From positions 1 through 64,000 of the forward strand of contig JADEXA010000044.1 in the NCBI GenBank assembly GCA_015207365.1: a stretch of DNA of 64,000 bases, written 5' to 3'. This document shows, piece after piece, positions 41,416-50,038 of this stretch. The position numbers and the translations under genes are program-made. Numbering within the stretch: the first letter of the stretch is position 1; each line of letters begins with the position of its first letter. This stretch comes from Vacuolonema iberomarrocanum LEGE 07170. Its GTDB lineage: Bacteria > Cyanobacteriota > Cyanobacteriia > Elainellales > Elainellaceae. A model generated the notes under the pieces. It was not told where the DNA came from and did not search any database. It saw only the letters and a program-made list of their open reading frames with translations.

Positions 41416-43815
41416 ATGCTGAACTGGTTAAAGAAATTGATACTGGGAGAGACCGCACCTTCTTCCAAGTCAGCCTATAAGCGCCCCAATCAGTCGAGTC
41501 AGACGAAGAAATCGGTAGCGCCTACCACCCAGCCACCTTCTGCCCAGACAAGCAATGCTCGGACAATAGAGCAGGGCAATGTAAAAGTATATATTTCTCC
41601 AGGAACAAAATCTGCGAGGCAGAAAGTTTCCTCTCAGAATGCGAAATCCACAGTCCCACCCGCTCCTGCCCCTCATGTGTTTTGGGTGGCTCCTGACAAG
41701 ATAGTGACGATCGCAGGTTATGAGATCTCTGGTGGAATGATCTATGTGGGCCTCAATCTTCCAGCCAACAGTACCTTGGCTCAGGATCATCCTAGCTTAA
41801 TCAATCCAGCGCTACGGATAGAGCAAAATAGGCCAGATCATGAGGGAATGGACATGAGCTACTGGCCAGCTTATGTCAAGATTTCACCTGCTTGTCGAGC
41901 TGCATATTTGGAATGGTTGGCAGGCGGACGGAGTGCTCCCAATACCTGTATCGGTTATGTTTTTCTCTTTTTCTATGGCCTGGAATACCGAGTGTTGAAG
42001 GACTATCCGACCCTGAAGCCTGATCAGGTGGAAGAACTCGCTCAAATTACCAATGAAGTAGAGCGCTTACTCGATATTTATGGTGCTAACAATTCGTTTC
42101 ATAGCTATGGTTCCGATTTTCTAGACATTTGCCGGATACTGCAAAATTCAAGCGCCTGTGCCGAGATAGAACCACCGCTAACTCGGAGGAGCTGGGACAT
42201 GCCGCTCTGCCTTAAGACTGCGCTTGGGAATATGGTTGCTGAAGGCCAGCCAATTCCAGCAGACTGGATGTTGTCCTGGTATTTCCATTCAGAACAAGCA
42301 GGTTTGAGAACACCTGCTACTCGATGTGCTGAGGAATTTCGTAAGTTATTGAAGTTGCGTTATCAGCAGTGCTACGGCGAAGGGATGGTGATCAAACGAC
42401 CCAAGCGTCGGCTAACAATCGAGTATCATCCCGCTAGCGCTAGCTTATCTACGGTAGACCTGGCTGAGTTAGGCGTGGAAGTTAGGGACTTGCCTGATGT
42501 CACCACTCTTAGAGCTCCTCTGAACAAGCTGCAAAACCTGATTGATGAGTGTACTGATGCCCTTGACCCGTATAGTCGCTGGTTGGGACGTAATGGAGAG
42601 AATCCTGATCCGAAGGTGGCTCTGGCATTACTCCCACCAGAACTGGTGGGGGATTTGAACAATGACCACCTGAATCAGCTTAAGCAGTGGTTGGCTCAAA
42701 CGATTGGGAAACAAGAAATTGTGGTTATTCCAGGAGAGGACCTGTTGATTCGATGGTCTTCCACGCCTGCAGAAACACTGACGAAAAAGGAATCAACGAC
42801 TTTATCTCAGGGGTTAGAGAAACTTGGCTATGGCCTCGAACCGGATATTCGCTTTGGAGGCAAGCCATTTAGGGGCGATCGCCAGATCGCGCTTTTCAAG
42901 TTATCCAAAGAGACAATATCGGTTCCGTCCCAAGAATATACCGCTGCCGCTCTACTGCTGCATTTGGCAGCGACTGTAGCCAGTTCAGACGCTAGCGTAG
43001 ATGCGGCTGAGCAGAACTATTTGGAACAACATCTGGAATCGAGTCTCCAACTCGCAGAGCCTGAGCGCATTCGCCTGAGAGCACATCTGGCCTGGTTACT
43101 GCAAGAAAAGCTGAGCTTGAGAGGATTGAAGACCAAACTTAGTAAAATGCCCTCTGACGAAAGAGCGGGCATTGCTGATTTCCTGATTAGCGTGGCAGGG
43201 GCCGATGGACAGATTAGCCCCAAAGAAATCTCAACCTTGACCAAAATCTATCCGCTGCTTGGCTTTGAGGCTGATGAAGTCTACAGTCGTATCCACAGCG
43301 TCAGTACATTGCCTCAGGTACAGTCCGCAAGTGCACCCGTGACGGTTAGACCAGCCGCCCCATCCTCCACTGGCTTTGCAATTCCGGCTTCACTATTGCC
43401 CGAAACTGAAGACGCACAAACTACAAAGATTTCTGAGAATAACAATAAGTTTGAGTTAAATTTAGGAGCCATCCAATACAAACAGGCAGAATCTGCTAGG
43501 GTTGCCAACCTGTTGGGGAATTTATTTGAGGAGGATGAGTCTGAGATCTTCACCGCACATCCTCCTACCGCTGAAGATGAGGTTTTCATTGCAGGTTTGG
43601 ATGCCTTACATTCTCAGTTTCTACTGGCGATCGCCCGACAGACTTCCTGGAATCGGGATGCTCTGGAAGTTCAGGCTGATGATCTGGGACTGATGCTGGA
43701 TGGAGCTTTAGAGGTTATTAACGATGCTGCTTTTGACACCTGCGATGCTCCTTTGACGGATGGAGATGACACCATCGAACTCGATACTGACGTTTTAGCC
43801 GAGCTACTGCCATGA
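41416..43815 (+). CDS. sngA: Shango SngA-like protein with TerB domains
   Basis: First gene of a Shango-type anti-phage operon, 799 aa. After a basic, Pro/Ser-rich stretch (about 1-85) comes a TerB-N-type region (VFWVAPDKIVTIAGYEISGGMIYVGLNLP ... YWPAYVKISPACRAAYLEWLAGGRSAPNTCIGYVFLFFYGLEYRVL, about 90-200). A TerB-like helical domain lies near 515-630 (ASSDASVDAAEQNYLEQHL ... ADGQISPKEISTLTKIYPLLGF). A C-terminal acidic region (about 690-799) ends DDTIELDTDVLAELLP, TerB-C like. The stop overlaps the ATPase start by 4 bp (ATGA). TerB domains are tied to membrane-stress and phage-defence complexes; the exact action is unknown. Confidence 0.85.
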   Translation: MLNWLKKLILGETAPSSKSAYKRPNQSSQTKKSVAPTTQPPSAQTSNARTIEQGNVKVYISPGTKSARQKVSSQNAKSTVPPAPAPHVFWVAPDKIVTIAGYEISGGMIYVGLNLPANSTLAQDHPSLINPALRIEQNRPDHEGMDMSYWPAYVKISPACRAAYLEWLAGGRSAPNTCIGYVFLFFYGLEYRVLKDYPTLKPDQVEELAQITNEVERLLDIYGANNSFHSYGSDFLDICRILQNSSACAEIEPPLTRRSWDMPLCLKTALGNMVAEGQPIPADWMLSWYFHSEQAGLRTPATRCAEEFRKLLKLRYQQCYGEGMVIKRPKRRLTIEYHPASASLSTVDLAELGVEVRDLPDVTTLRAPLNKLQNLIDECTDALDPYSRWLGRNGENPDPKVALALLPPELVGDLNNDHLNQLKQWLAQTIGKQEIVVIPGEDLLIRWSSTPAETLTKKESTTLSQGLEKLGYGLEPDIRFGGKPFRGDRQIALFKLSKETISVPSQEYTAAALLLHLAATVASSDASVDAAEQNYLEQHLESSLQLAEPERIRLRAHLAWLLQEKLSLRGLKTKLSKMPSDERAGIADFLISVAGADGQISPKEISTLTKIYPLLGFEADEVYSRIHSVSTLPQVQSASAPVTVRPAAPSSTGFAIPASLLPETEDAQTTKISENNNKFELNLGAIQYKQAESARVANLLGNLFEEDESEIFTAHPPTAEDEVFIAGLDALHSQFLLAIARQTSWNRDALEVQADDLGLMLDGALEVINDAAFDTCDAPLTDGDDTIELDTDVLAELLP

Positions 43816-45179
43816 CTGCTGGGATAAAAATCAAAACCAAAGACCGGGACACTGTGATTCAATCCCTTCGAGCAGGTGTTGTGCCCCGCAGTGGTCAACA
43901 CCTGATTCAAGTGGGTCGGGTGCAAGAACTGGAAGCCCTCATCAAGGATATTGATCGCATTGGTGAAGGTGGTTCCGCTATCCGCTTTATCATTGGCGAG
44001 TACGGCTCAGGTAAGACCTTTTTCCTCTCGCTGATCAGGGCGATCGCCCTTCAGAAAAAGCTGGTAACAGCTCACGCAGATCTCACTCCTGACCGCCGCC
44101 TCCATGCCTCTAAGGGGCAGGCTCGGTCTCTCTATGCGGAGTTGATGCGGAATCTGGCAACCCGAGCGAAACCGGAAGGGGGAGCCTTATCCAGCATCGT
44201 CGAGAAGTTTGTTAGTTCTGCGATGACTGAAGCACGATCGCGGACGGTTACCCCTGAAGTCATTATCCGCGAGCGGCTAGATCACCTTTCGGAAATGGTC
44301 GGCGGCTACGACTTCGCCGAGGTAATCGCTGCCTACTGGCGCGGTCATGATACAGGTGATGATGTGCTGAAATCTAATGCTGTTCGATGGTTACGGGGAG
44401 AATTTAGCACCAAGACCGATGCCAAAAAAGCCTTAGGCGTTCGCACAATCGTCGATGATGCTAACTTCTATGACCAGCTCAAGCTGTTTGCCCGATTCGT
44501 GCGATTGGCTGGCTATGAAGGCTTTATGGTTTGCCTGGATGAATTGGTCAACCTCTACAAGATGGCTAACACCCAAGCTCGAAATAGTAACTACGAGCAA
44601 ATCCTGAGAATTCTCAACGACAGTCTGCAAGGAACAGCCGATGGTTTGGGCTTTGTTCTGGGTGGAACGCCAGAATTTCTGATGGATACTCGCAAGGGAC
44701 TCTACAGCTACGAGGCGCTCCAGTCCCGATTGGCAGAAAACACCTTTGCAGGGAACGGAATTGTTGATTTTAGTCACCCCGTCATTCGTCTAGCAAGTCT
44801 TAGCCAGGAAGATTTATATGTCTTGCTGACCAAAATTCGTCATGTCTATGCAATTGGCGATGTAGACACCTATTTAATCTCTGATGCAGAAATTCAAGGC
44901 TTTATGCAGCACTGTTTTCAGAAAGTGGGCGAGGCATATTTCCGCACCCCACGAAATACCATCACCGCTTTTATCAACCTGCTGGCTGTGCTGGAGCAAA
45001 ATCCTGAGGTATCAGTTACCGATTTAATTGGTCAGATCACCATTGCGCCTGAGCAGAATCCGGATCTGCTGCCCTTTGAGGAAGAAGTGGAAGATACAAC
45101 TCATACCCAGCACACTCCAACTGTAACGGTTCCAGAGGAAACTGAAGCCGATGACAACCTCGCCTCCTTCAAGCTCTAG
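43812..45179 (+). CDS. sngB: Shango SngB-like P-loop ATPase (BrxD/DUF2791-like)
   Basis: ATPase, 455 aa. Walker A GEYGSGKT at residues 62-69 in SAIRFIIGEYGSGKTFFLSLIRAIAL; Walker B-like LAGYEGFMVCLDELVNLYKM; a later sensor stretch GLGFVLGGTPEFLMDTRKGLYSYEALQSRL. Opens IQSLRAGVVPRSGQHLIQVGRVQELEAL, the BrxD-family start. Sits between sngA (4-bp overlap) and the helicase (29-bp overlap), so the three are translated together. BrxD homologues also occur in some BREX loci, but no BREX core gene is here. Confidence 0.88.
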   Translation: MTAGIKIKTKDRDTVIQSLRAGVVPRSGQHLIQVGRVQELEALIKDIDRIGEGGSAIRFIIGEYGSGKTFFLSLIRAIALQKKLVTAHADLTPDRRLHASKGQARSLYAELMRNLATRAKPEGGALSSIVEKFVSSAMTEARSRTVTPEVIIRERLDHLSEMVGGYDFAEVIAAYWRGHDTGDDVLKSNAVRWLRGEFSTKTDAKKALGVRTIVDDANFYDQLKLFARFVRLAGYEGFMVCLDELVNLYKMANTQARNSNYEQILRILNDSLQGTADGLGFVLGGTPEFLMDTRKGLYSYEALQSRLAENTFAGNGIVDFSHPVIRLASLSQEDLYVLLTKIRHVYAIGDVDTYLISDAEIQGFMQHCFQKVGEAYFRTPRNTITAFINLLAVLEQNPEVSVTDLIGQITIAPEQNPDLLPFEEEVEDTTHTQHTPTVTVPEETEADDNLASFKL

Positions 45180-47415
45180 TGGAGAGCAACAGACCTCATC
45201 TGGGTTTCACCAACTCCATCCAGGTGTCCAGAAATGGATCTGGCAGCAAAAGTGGCCTGCTTTACGCGATATTCAAGAGCGAGCCATTCTCCCTATTTTG
45301 GCGGGCGATCGCGATGTCCTGATCTCAGCGGCAACAGCCGGGGGCAAAACAGAGGCTGCATTTCTACCCATCTTCTCTCGGTTAATGGAAGAACCGGGAA
45401 TGGGCATTGGTACATTATGTATTAGTCCACTGAAAGCCTTAATCAATGACCAGTTTCGTCGGCTGTCAGAAATCGGCGAACAGTTAGAGATTAAGGTGAC
45501 GCCCTGGCATGGGGATATTGATGCTGGACGCAAGCGACGGTTGTTAAAGCAACCCAGTGGCGTTTTGCTTATTACCCCAGAGTCCCTAGAAGCGCTGTTT
45601 GTGCGTCACGGATCAGAAATAGCGGGATTTTTTCAGGGGCTCAACTATCTGGTGGTTGACGAACTCCATGCTTTCATCGGGTCAGAAAGAGGGAAGCAGT
45701 TACAGTCCCTCATGCATCGGGTCGAGCAGGTTATTCGTCGGAGGGTACCCCGGATTGGATTGAGTGCGACCCTCGGTGATATGGAACTAGCAGCTGAGTT
45801 CTTGCGGACAGGCAAGGCGGTCCAGGTCGAGCAGATTGAATCGGAGGATGAAGGGCAGGAAATTCAGATTCAGGTGAAAGGGTACCGAAAAACAGTGCCA
45901 GTTTTGGATAGAGCCTTGAACCTGAACAAAGCCTTGAACCTGAATCAAGATGAGACAGAGGATCTTGGAGACTCTCAGGATGAGATGGACATTACTGCAC
46001 ATCTGTTTCGGGTGCTGCGGGGAGAGACCAACCTGATCTTCATTAACAGCCGTTCTGCGGTTGAAGCATACACTGACCGACTCTGCCGACTCTCTGATCA
46101 ACAACGGGTTCCCAACGAGTTCTTTCCCCATCACGGCAGCTTGTCGAAGGAGATTCGCGAAGAAGCAGAACAGGCATTAAAAAGCGATAAGCCCACCAAT
46201 GTAATTTGTACGACCACATTGGAGATGGGCATTGATGTGGGTTCGGTTAAGTCGATCGCCCAAGTTGGTCCACCCTTTTCGGTCTCAAGTACCCGTCAAC
46301 GCTTAGGGCGTTCTGGCCGTAAAGCAGGCGATCCAGCCATCATCCGGTTCTATATTTCAGAACCAGACGTCACGTCTACCACATTGATCCAAGATGCACT
46401 ACATCCAGCTCTGGTTCAAACTATTGCTATCGTCAACTTGATGGTCTTTGAGCGATGGTGTGAGCCGCCTATTGTTACCAAGCTCCATCTATCAACCCTG
46501 ATTCAGCAAGTACTATCGCTCATTGCCCAATATGGTGGTGTTAATGCGTTGCAGCTGTACCAAGTGTTATGTCAAACAGGGGCGTTCCAGCAGATTACGC
46601 AGGAAATGTTTATCCAATTCTTGCGACAGTTGGGAGCCAAGGACTTAATTCAGCAAACCCATGATGGATTGCTTATTCTGGGTCTCAAGGGCGAACGGTT
46701 GGTCAATCATTACAGCTTCTACACAGCGTTTCAGACCCCAGAGGAATATCGCATCGTAACTCAAGGGAAAACGCTAGGCACCCTTCCCATTGACTTCCCA
46801 TTAATCGAGGGACTATTCCTTATCTTTGCAGGTCGCCGTTGGATGGTTCTCTCCGTGGACGCTGAGCATAAGGTTGTGGATGTAGCGAGAGCATCTGCGG
46901 GTCGAGTACCAAAGTTTGGCGGAGGTGGTGGTGCAATTCACGACAGAATCCGGCAGGAAATGTACCAGATTTATCGGTCTGAGAAAGTCCCAGTATTTCT
47001 AGATAGGACGGCTGTGGATTTGCTGCAAGAAGGACGAGAAAACTTCTACCGCTTCGGGTTGGACAATCGCTATTTACTTCAGGATGGCAAGAAAACACTC
47101 CTGTTTTGCTGGATGGGTAGTCAGGTCATCAATACAATTTATCTGCTCCTCCGCACCCAAGGATTACAGGTAGAGCTGAACGGGATTGCGATCGTGGTGC
47201 ACGACACAACCCCCGAAAGGCTCATGAAAAAACTGGAAGCAATAGTAGATATGGAACCTGTCGATGCCATTTCACTAGCTGAGGTAGTGGAAGATAAGGC
47301 CATTGGGAAACATGACCTGTTTCTCAATGAGGAACTGCTTGGCTGGAATTATGCTGCCAGCCATCTAGCTCCCTCAAAAGCTTGGGAAACGTTGCAGGTA
47401 TTGGTCAAACAATAG
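45151..47415 (+). CDS. sngC: Shango SngC-like DEAD/DEAH helicase
   Basis: Superfamily 2 helicase, 754 aa. Motif I ATAGGKT (61-67); motif II DELH (170-173) in YLVVDELHAFIGSERG; motif III LSATLGDMELAAEFL; motif VI RQRLGRSGRKAG. Lhr-like overall, with an extra C-terminal domain (about 480-754) ending in a winged-helix-like part. Overlaps the ATPase gene by 29 bp. Together with sngA and sngB this matches the gene order of the Shango defence system. Confidence 0.9.
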   Translation: MTTSPPSSSSGEQQTSSGFHQLHPGVQKWIWQQKWPALRDIQERAILPILAGDRDVLISAATAGGKTEAAFLPIFSRLMEEPGMGIGTLCISPLKALINDQFRRLSEIGEQLEIKVTPWHGDIDAGRKRRLLKQPSGVLLITPESLEALFVRHGSEIAGFFQGLNYLVVDELHAFIGSERGKQLQSLMHRVEQVIRRRVPRIGLSATLGDMELAAEFLRTGKAVQVEQIESEDEGQEIQIQVKGYRKTVPVLDRALNLNKALNLNQDETEDLGDSQDEMDITAHLFRVLRGETNLIFINSRSAVEAYTDRLCRLSDQQRVPNEFFPHHGSLSKEIREEAEQALKSDKPTNVICTTTLEMGIDVGSVKSIAQVGPPFSVSSTRQRLGRSGRKAGDPAIIRFYISEPDVTSTTLIQDALHPALVQTIAIVNLMVFERWCEPPIVTKLHLSTLIQQVLSLIAQYGGVNALQLYQVLCQTGAFQQITQEMFIQFLRQLGAKDLIQQTHDGLLILGLKGERLVNHYSFYTAFQTPEEYRIVTQGKTLGTLPIDFPLIEGLFLIFAGRRWMVLSVDAEHKVVDVARASAGRVPKFGGGGGAIHDRIRQEMYQIYRSEKVPVFLDRTAVDLLQEGRENFYRFGLDNRYLLQDGKKTLLFCWMGSQVINTIYLLLRTQGLQVELNGIAIVVHDTTPERLMKKLEAIVDMEPVDAISLAEVVEDKAIGKHDLFLNEELLGWNYAASHLAPSKAWETLQVLVKQ

Positions 47416-47475
47416 CTTGTCTACAATTTCTTTAGCGATGATCCTTGACGGAGAAAGGGCGATCGCTCCACATCC

Positions 47476-47504
47476 TGTGCATGACCCAAACAGTTTGGAT
47501 GAAG
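47476..47504 (+). repeat. 29-bp direct repeat, right copy
   Basis: TGTGCATGACCCAAAC-A-GTTTGG-A-TGAAGA, same orientation as 39868-39896 with two mismatches, both preceded by a HIP1 site. No gene in 47416-47625. Confidence 0.78.
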
Positions 47505-47625
47505 AACATCTCACCCTTGCCCCGTTTTATGTGACTTGGTTGGATGGTACGTAGTGCTTTGTGAGCAGGGATTGTAGCTGAGTCGCTTGGCTCGAATGAT
47601 GCTGCTAAAGAATCTGCCGAGTGAG

Positions 47626-49308
47626 CTATCGTGGCCATAGTCTTTGGAAAGAGCGTTGTTGATTGTCGAGAAAATCCAGAAACTCGATAGTTTCTGCAGC
47701 ATCATCGGGAAATAGGGTTAGTAGCTCGAAGTATTGGGTAGTTGTCAGTGGCTTTGGCTTGCCAGGATTTTTGGGATCATCAACCAGGCGGATGTAAGGA
47801 TACATTCGATGCCACAGCCGACCAATCCTTCCCATCTGCCCAGTGAGTGTGCTTTGGTAAATAGAGCCTTGGGTAACCCCTGCTGTGGGAATAGCATCCC
47901 GATAGGGATCATGTAGCCAGGAAACGGCAAGACTATCTTCGATGCCATCTCCTTTGCGCGTCATGCGCCCCCACACTTCGACCTTGCTGGGATGCCATGC
48001 TTCTCGCCAATCGGCATGATTTTCGGGCTGAGGCTCTATGCCTTGTAACTGCATCCAATTTTGAGCAGCGGTCCGCACTTCCTCAATGAAATCGGCCACT
48101 TTGTCGAGTTTGCGCACACGAACATCTCGGATCTGCGATCGCTTGTCCAACCATTCCCAATGGCAGCCGATCAACGCTTTATCCCCCGCGTCATAGTAGT
48201 CTGGGTAGACTAAGCGATGGTCTGCCCGCCGCCAGGATTTACCAAAACCGCCGAAGACCATTGCAAAGCGAGTCAGAGCTTCGATGAGTTTGGTCAAGGC
48301 TGTTTTTTGCTCATCGGGTAGGGAACGGGTGAGCATCCAGAGAAGCTGTCCTTGCACCTTGTAGGTGGGCTGTGTGTAGCCACCACGACCAAAGGAACCA
48401 ATGACTAGCTTGTCTTCCTCAGCTTGAAACGCCATACTGAGCAGGCCAACTTTGGTATTGTGTCGCCGAATGCCTCCGAATAGCGTATCGACCAAGCTTT
48501 CCGCTGTTATCGCATCGGTTAGTCCGCCAAAGATGCGTAGAGCATGGCCCCGCATGGCGGCTCGGAAGATGTTGGGGCGAAACTCACCGCTGTCGTCCAA
48601 TCGCTTGGAGGCTTGCCCTTGTCCTTTGAGACGGGCGGCGTAGAGAACATTGCCAGATTGCGCTTGGGGTTGTCCGTAGCCAGCACTAACTCGACAGCCC
48701 AGACCTTGGGCGATCGCCCGCTCCCATAAGTGCCAAATGGTATCCCATTCGTCCGCTGATAGAGGAATGATGCTGGAAATACCAAACACCAGTTCTGGTT
48801 TGTAGAGAGAAATTTGGATATTCGCCGAAGTTCTTTGCTCTTGCTTCACCTGCCGATCCTGTTGAGGATGAACGAGATCGACTAGGTTTTCTGTCCAGGC
48901 ATCGGTTGTGGGATACCCTCCATGAAACCGCAAAATACCGGGAGATAGATCATCTTCTCCGCCACAATAGCGTTCGGCCTGAGCAGCATCACAGACCTGG
49001 CGGAATACTCCTTTCATGCTGCTACCCGGATAAAAAGGCCAGCCCCTCGCCCCAATAACAGGACGAATGACGCCATCATCCTGCCCGCTATTGGTGACGA
49101 AGCGCCAGCTGAGTTGATAGGTACGCGTTTGCACGCCATCGGAGAAGGTGGGTGCAAAGGGATAGGTCTTGTCAATCCACTCGATCGCCCAGCGTTCGGC
49201 ATCTTGCTCGTATGCTCTAGGAATCAGCCGTTGGACTTGGCAGCGGCCATTGATTTGGGCGCGAAACATCATTGGAACCTTTTGGGCAGCGTCAGGAAGC
49301 CAAATCAC
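47626..49308 (-). CDS. Cmr6-Cmr1-like RAMP fusion (type III-B)
   Basis: Type III effector-complex protein of 560 aa, about twice a normal Cmr6. First RAMP module (about 40-230): WPFYPGSSMKGVFRQVCDAAQ and QGLGCRVSAGYGQPQ, the Gly-rich loops of Cmr6. Second module (about 245-400): FRPNIFRAAMRGHALRIFGGLTDAITAESLVDTLFGG and KVGLLSMAFQ, resembling Cmr1. No separate cmr1 exists in the locus, which supports a fusion. The last 150 residues are RAMP-like but unclear (VSWLHDPYRDAIPTAGVTQGSIY). Last gene of the minus-strand cas operon. Confidence 0.78.
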   Translation of the reverse strand: MIWLPDAAQKVPMMFRAQINGRCQVQRLIPRAYEQDAERWAIEWIDKTYPFAPTFSDGVQTRTYQLSWRFVTNSGQDDGVIRPVIGARGWPFYPGSSMKGVFRQVCDAAQAERYCGGEDDLSPGILRFHGGYPTTDAWTENLVDLVHPQQDRQVKQEQRTSANIQISLYKPELVFGISSIIPLSADEWDTIWHLWERAIAQGLGCRVSAGYGQPQAQSGNVLYAARLKGQGQASKRLDDSGEFRPNIFRAAMRGHALRIFGGLTDAITAESLVDTLFGGIRRHNTKVGLLSMAFQAEEDKLVIGSFGRGGYTQPTYKVQGQLLWMLTRSLPDEQKTALTKLIEALTRFAMVFGGFGKSWRRADHRLVYPDYYDAGDKALIGCHWEWLDKRSQIRDVRVRKLDKVADFIEEVRTAAQNWMQLQGIEPQPENHADWREAWHPSKVEVWGRMTRKGDGIEDSLAVSWLHDPYRDAIPTAGVTQGSIYQSTLTGQMGRIGRLWHRMYPYIRLVDDPKNPGKPKPLTTTQYFELLTLFPDDAAETIEFLDFLDNQQRSFQRLWPR

Positions 49309-49447
49309 AATTTCCTCCTAATCTTCTTCTTTCAATCATTAAAGCGATCGCCCGCATAGTCTTAAGTAACTGGAGGCGAGCAGTTTTGAGCTGATAACTC
49401 AGTTCAGCCAACACCTCATCGGTATCATTGGGTCTGGACTTACGCAT
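49292..49447 (-). CDS. Short basic ORF between cmr5 and the cmr6-1 fusion (doubtful)
   Basis: MRKSRPNDTDEVLAELSYQLKTARLQLLKTMRAIALMIERRRLGG..., 51 aa, helical. Its ATG lies inside the right arm of the MITE at 49436-49524, so the reading frame may be the remnant of a gene cut by the insertion. It overlaps the start of the RAMP gene. Confidence 0.35.
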   Translation of the reverse strand: MRKSRPNDTDEVLAELSYQLKTARLQLLKTMRAIALMIERRRLGGNCDLAS

Positions 49448-49524
49448 TTTGTTGATTTTGTGGCCGCGTCGCGGCCACAAAATCAACGAATTTACTCAGG
49501 ATGACGCATGTTTTGCGTAAGTCC
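49436..49524. mobile_element. 89-bp MITE with GGACTTACGCA ends
   Basis: Inverted ends GGACTTACGCA / TGCGTAAGTCC and an inner hairpin TTGATTTTGTGGCCGCG-T-CGCGGCCACAAAATCAA. It separates cmr5 from the cmr6-cmr1 gene. The ends match a MITE type I recall as common in cyanobacteria. No ORF of its own; the rest of 49309-49639 shows no gene. Confidence 0.85.
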
Positions 49525-49639
49525 TGTGGATAATTCGAAGTAGGAGCGAAAGGAATAAACCGCATCCTCTTGCAGAATTTTTTGGGGCGATCGCTGCGAC
49601 ATGGGTCACGACTCCCGAGAAGTCAAGACACACTAACGA

Positions 49640-50035
49640 TCACTTATAACGCTGGGTCCACCAGACGATGCAATCACAAAGTTGTGTGAGTACAGCTAGG
49701 GAAACACGCTGATCGTCTATCTGAAGTTGCCAGAGCTTGTCTGACATGCTTTGAATAGCATCGGTGTCATCGGTGTCGCCAATTGAATCATTGGGTAGCG
49801 TTACGTCTGCGTTTGCCATCGCCTCAACCAATACATCCCAGGTGTCTTTCCAAAACGCTGATTTGGTTCTTTCTCGCCCCTGTAGGCGGAGATGTTCTCC
49901 CCAAAAACGTTCCAGGCCATATGCTGTTGCCATCCGCATCTTGTAGGACTGGTTAAGGGAGTCGCGATCGCGTTTCTTTGCATCCAGCACCAGTTGTTGT
50001 GCCTTTTGATCTAAGCCATAGGATTGCCATGCCAT
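49640..50035 (-). CDS. cmr5: Cmr5-like small subunit of the type III-B complex
   Basis: 131-aa helical protein between cmr4 (3-bp gap) and the RAMP fusion, the usual place of the small subunit. YGLERFWGEHLRLQGRERTKSAFWKDTWDVL and the C-terminal QRVSLAVLTQLCDCIVWWTQRYK suit the helical bundle that lines the target RNA. Sequence identity with known Cmr5 is low in this family, so the call rests on position, size and fold. Confidence 0.68.
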   Translation of the reverse strand: MAWQSYGLDQKAQQLVLDAKKRDRDSLNQSYKMRMATAYGLERFWGEHLRLQGRERTKSAFWKDTWDVLVEAMANADVTLPNDSIGDTDDTDAIQSMSDKLWQLQIDDQRVSLAVLTQLCDCIVWWTQRYK

Positions 50036-50038
50036 AGT

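Noticed and set aside
41416..47415. BREX system, because of the BrxD-like ATPase and Lhr-like helicase
   Set aside because: No brxA, brxB, brxC, pglX or pglZ; the trio with TerB fits Shango better.
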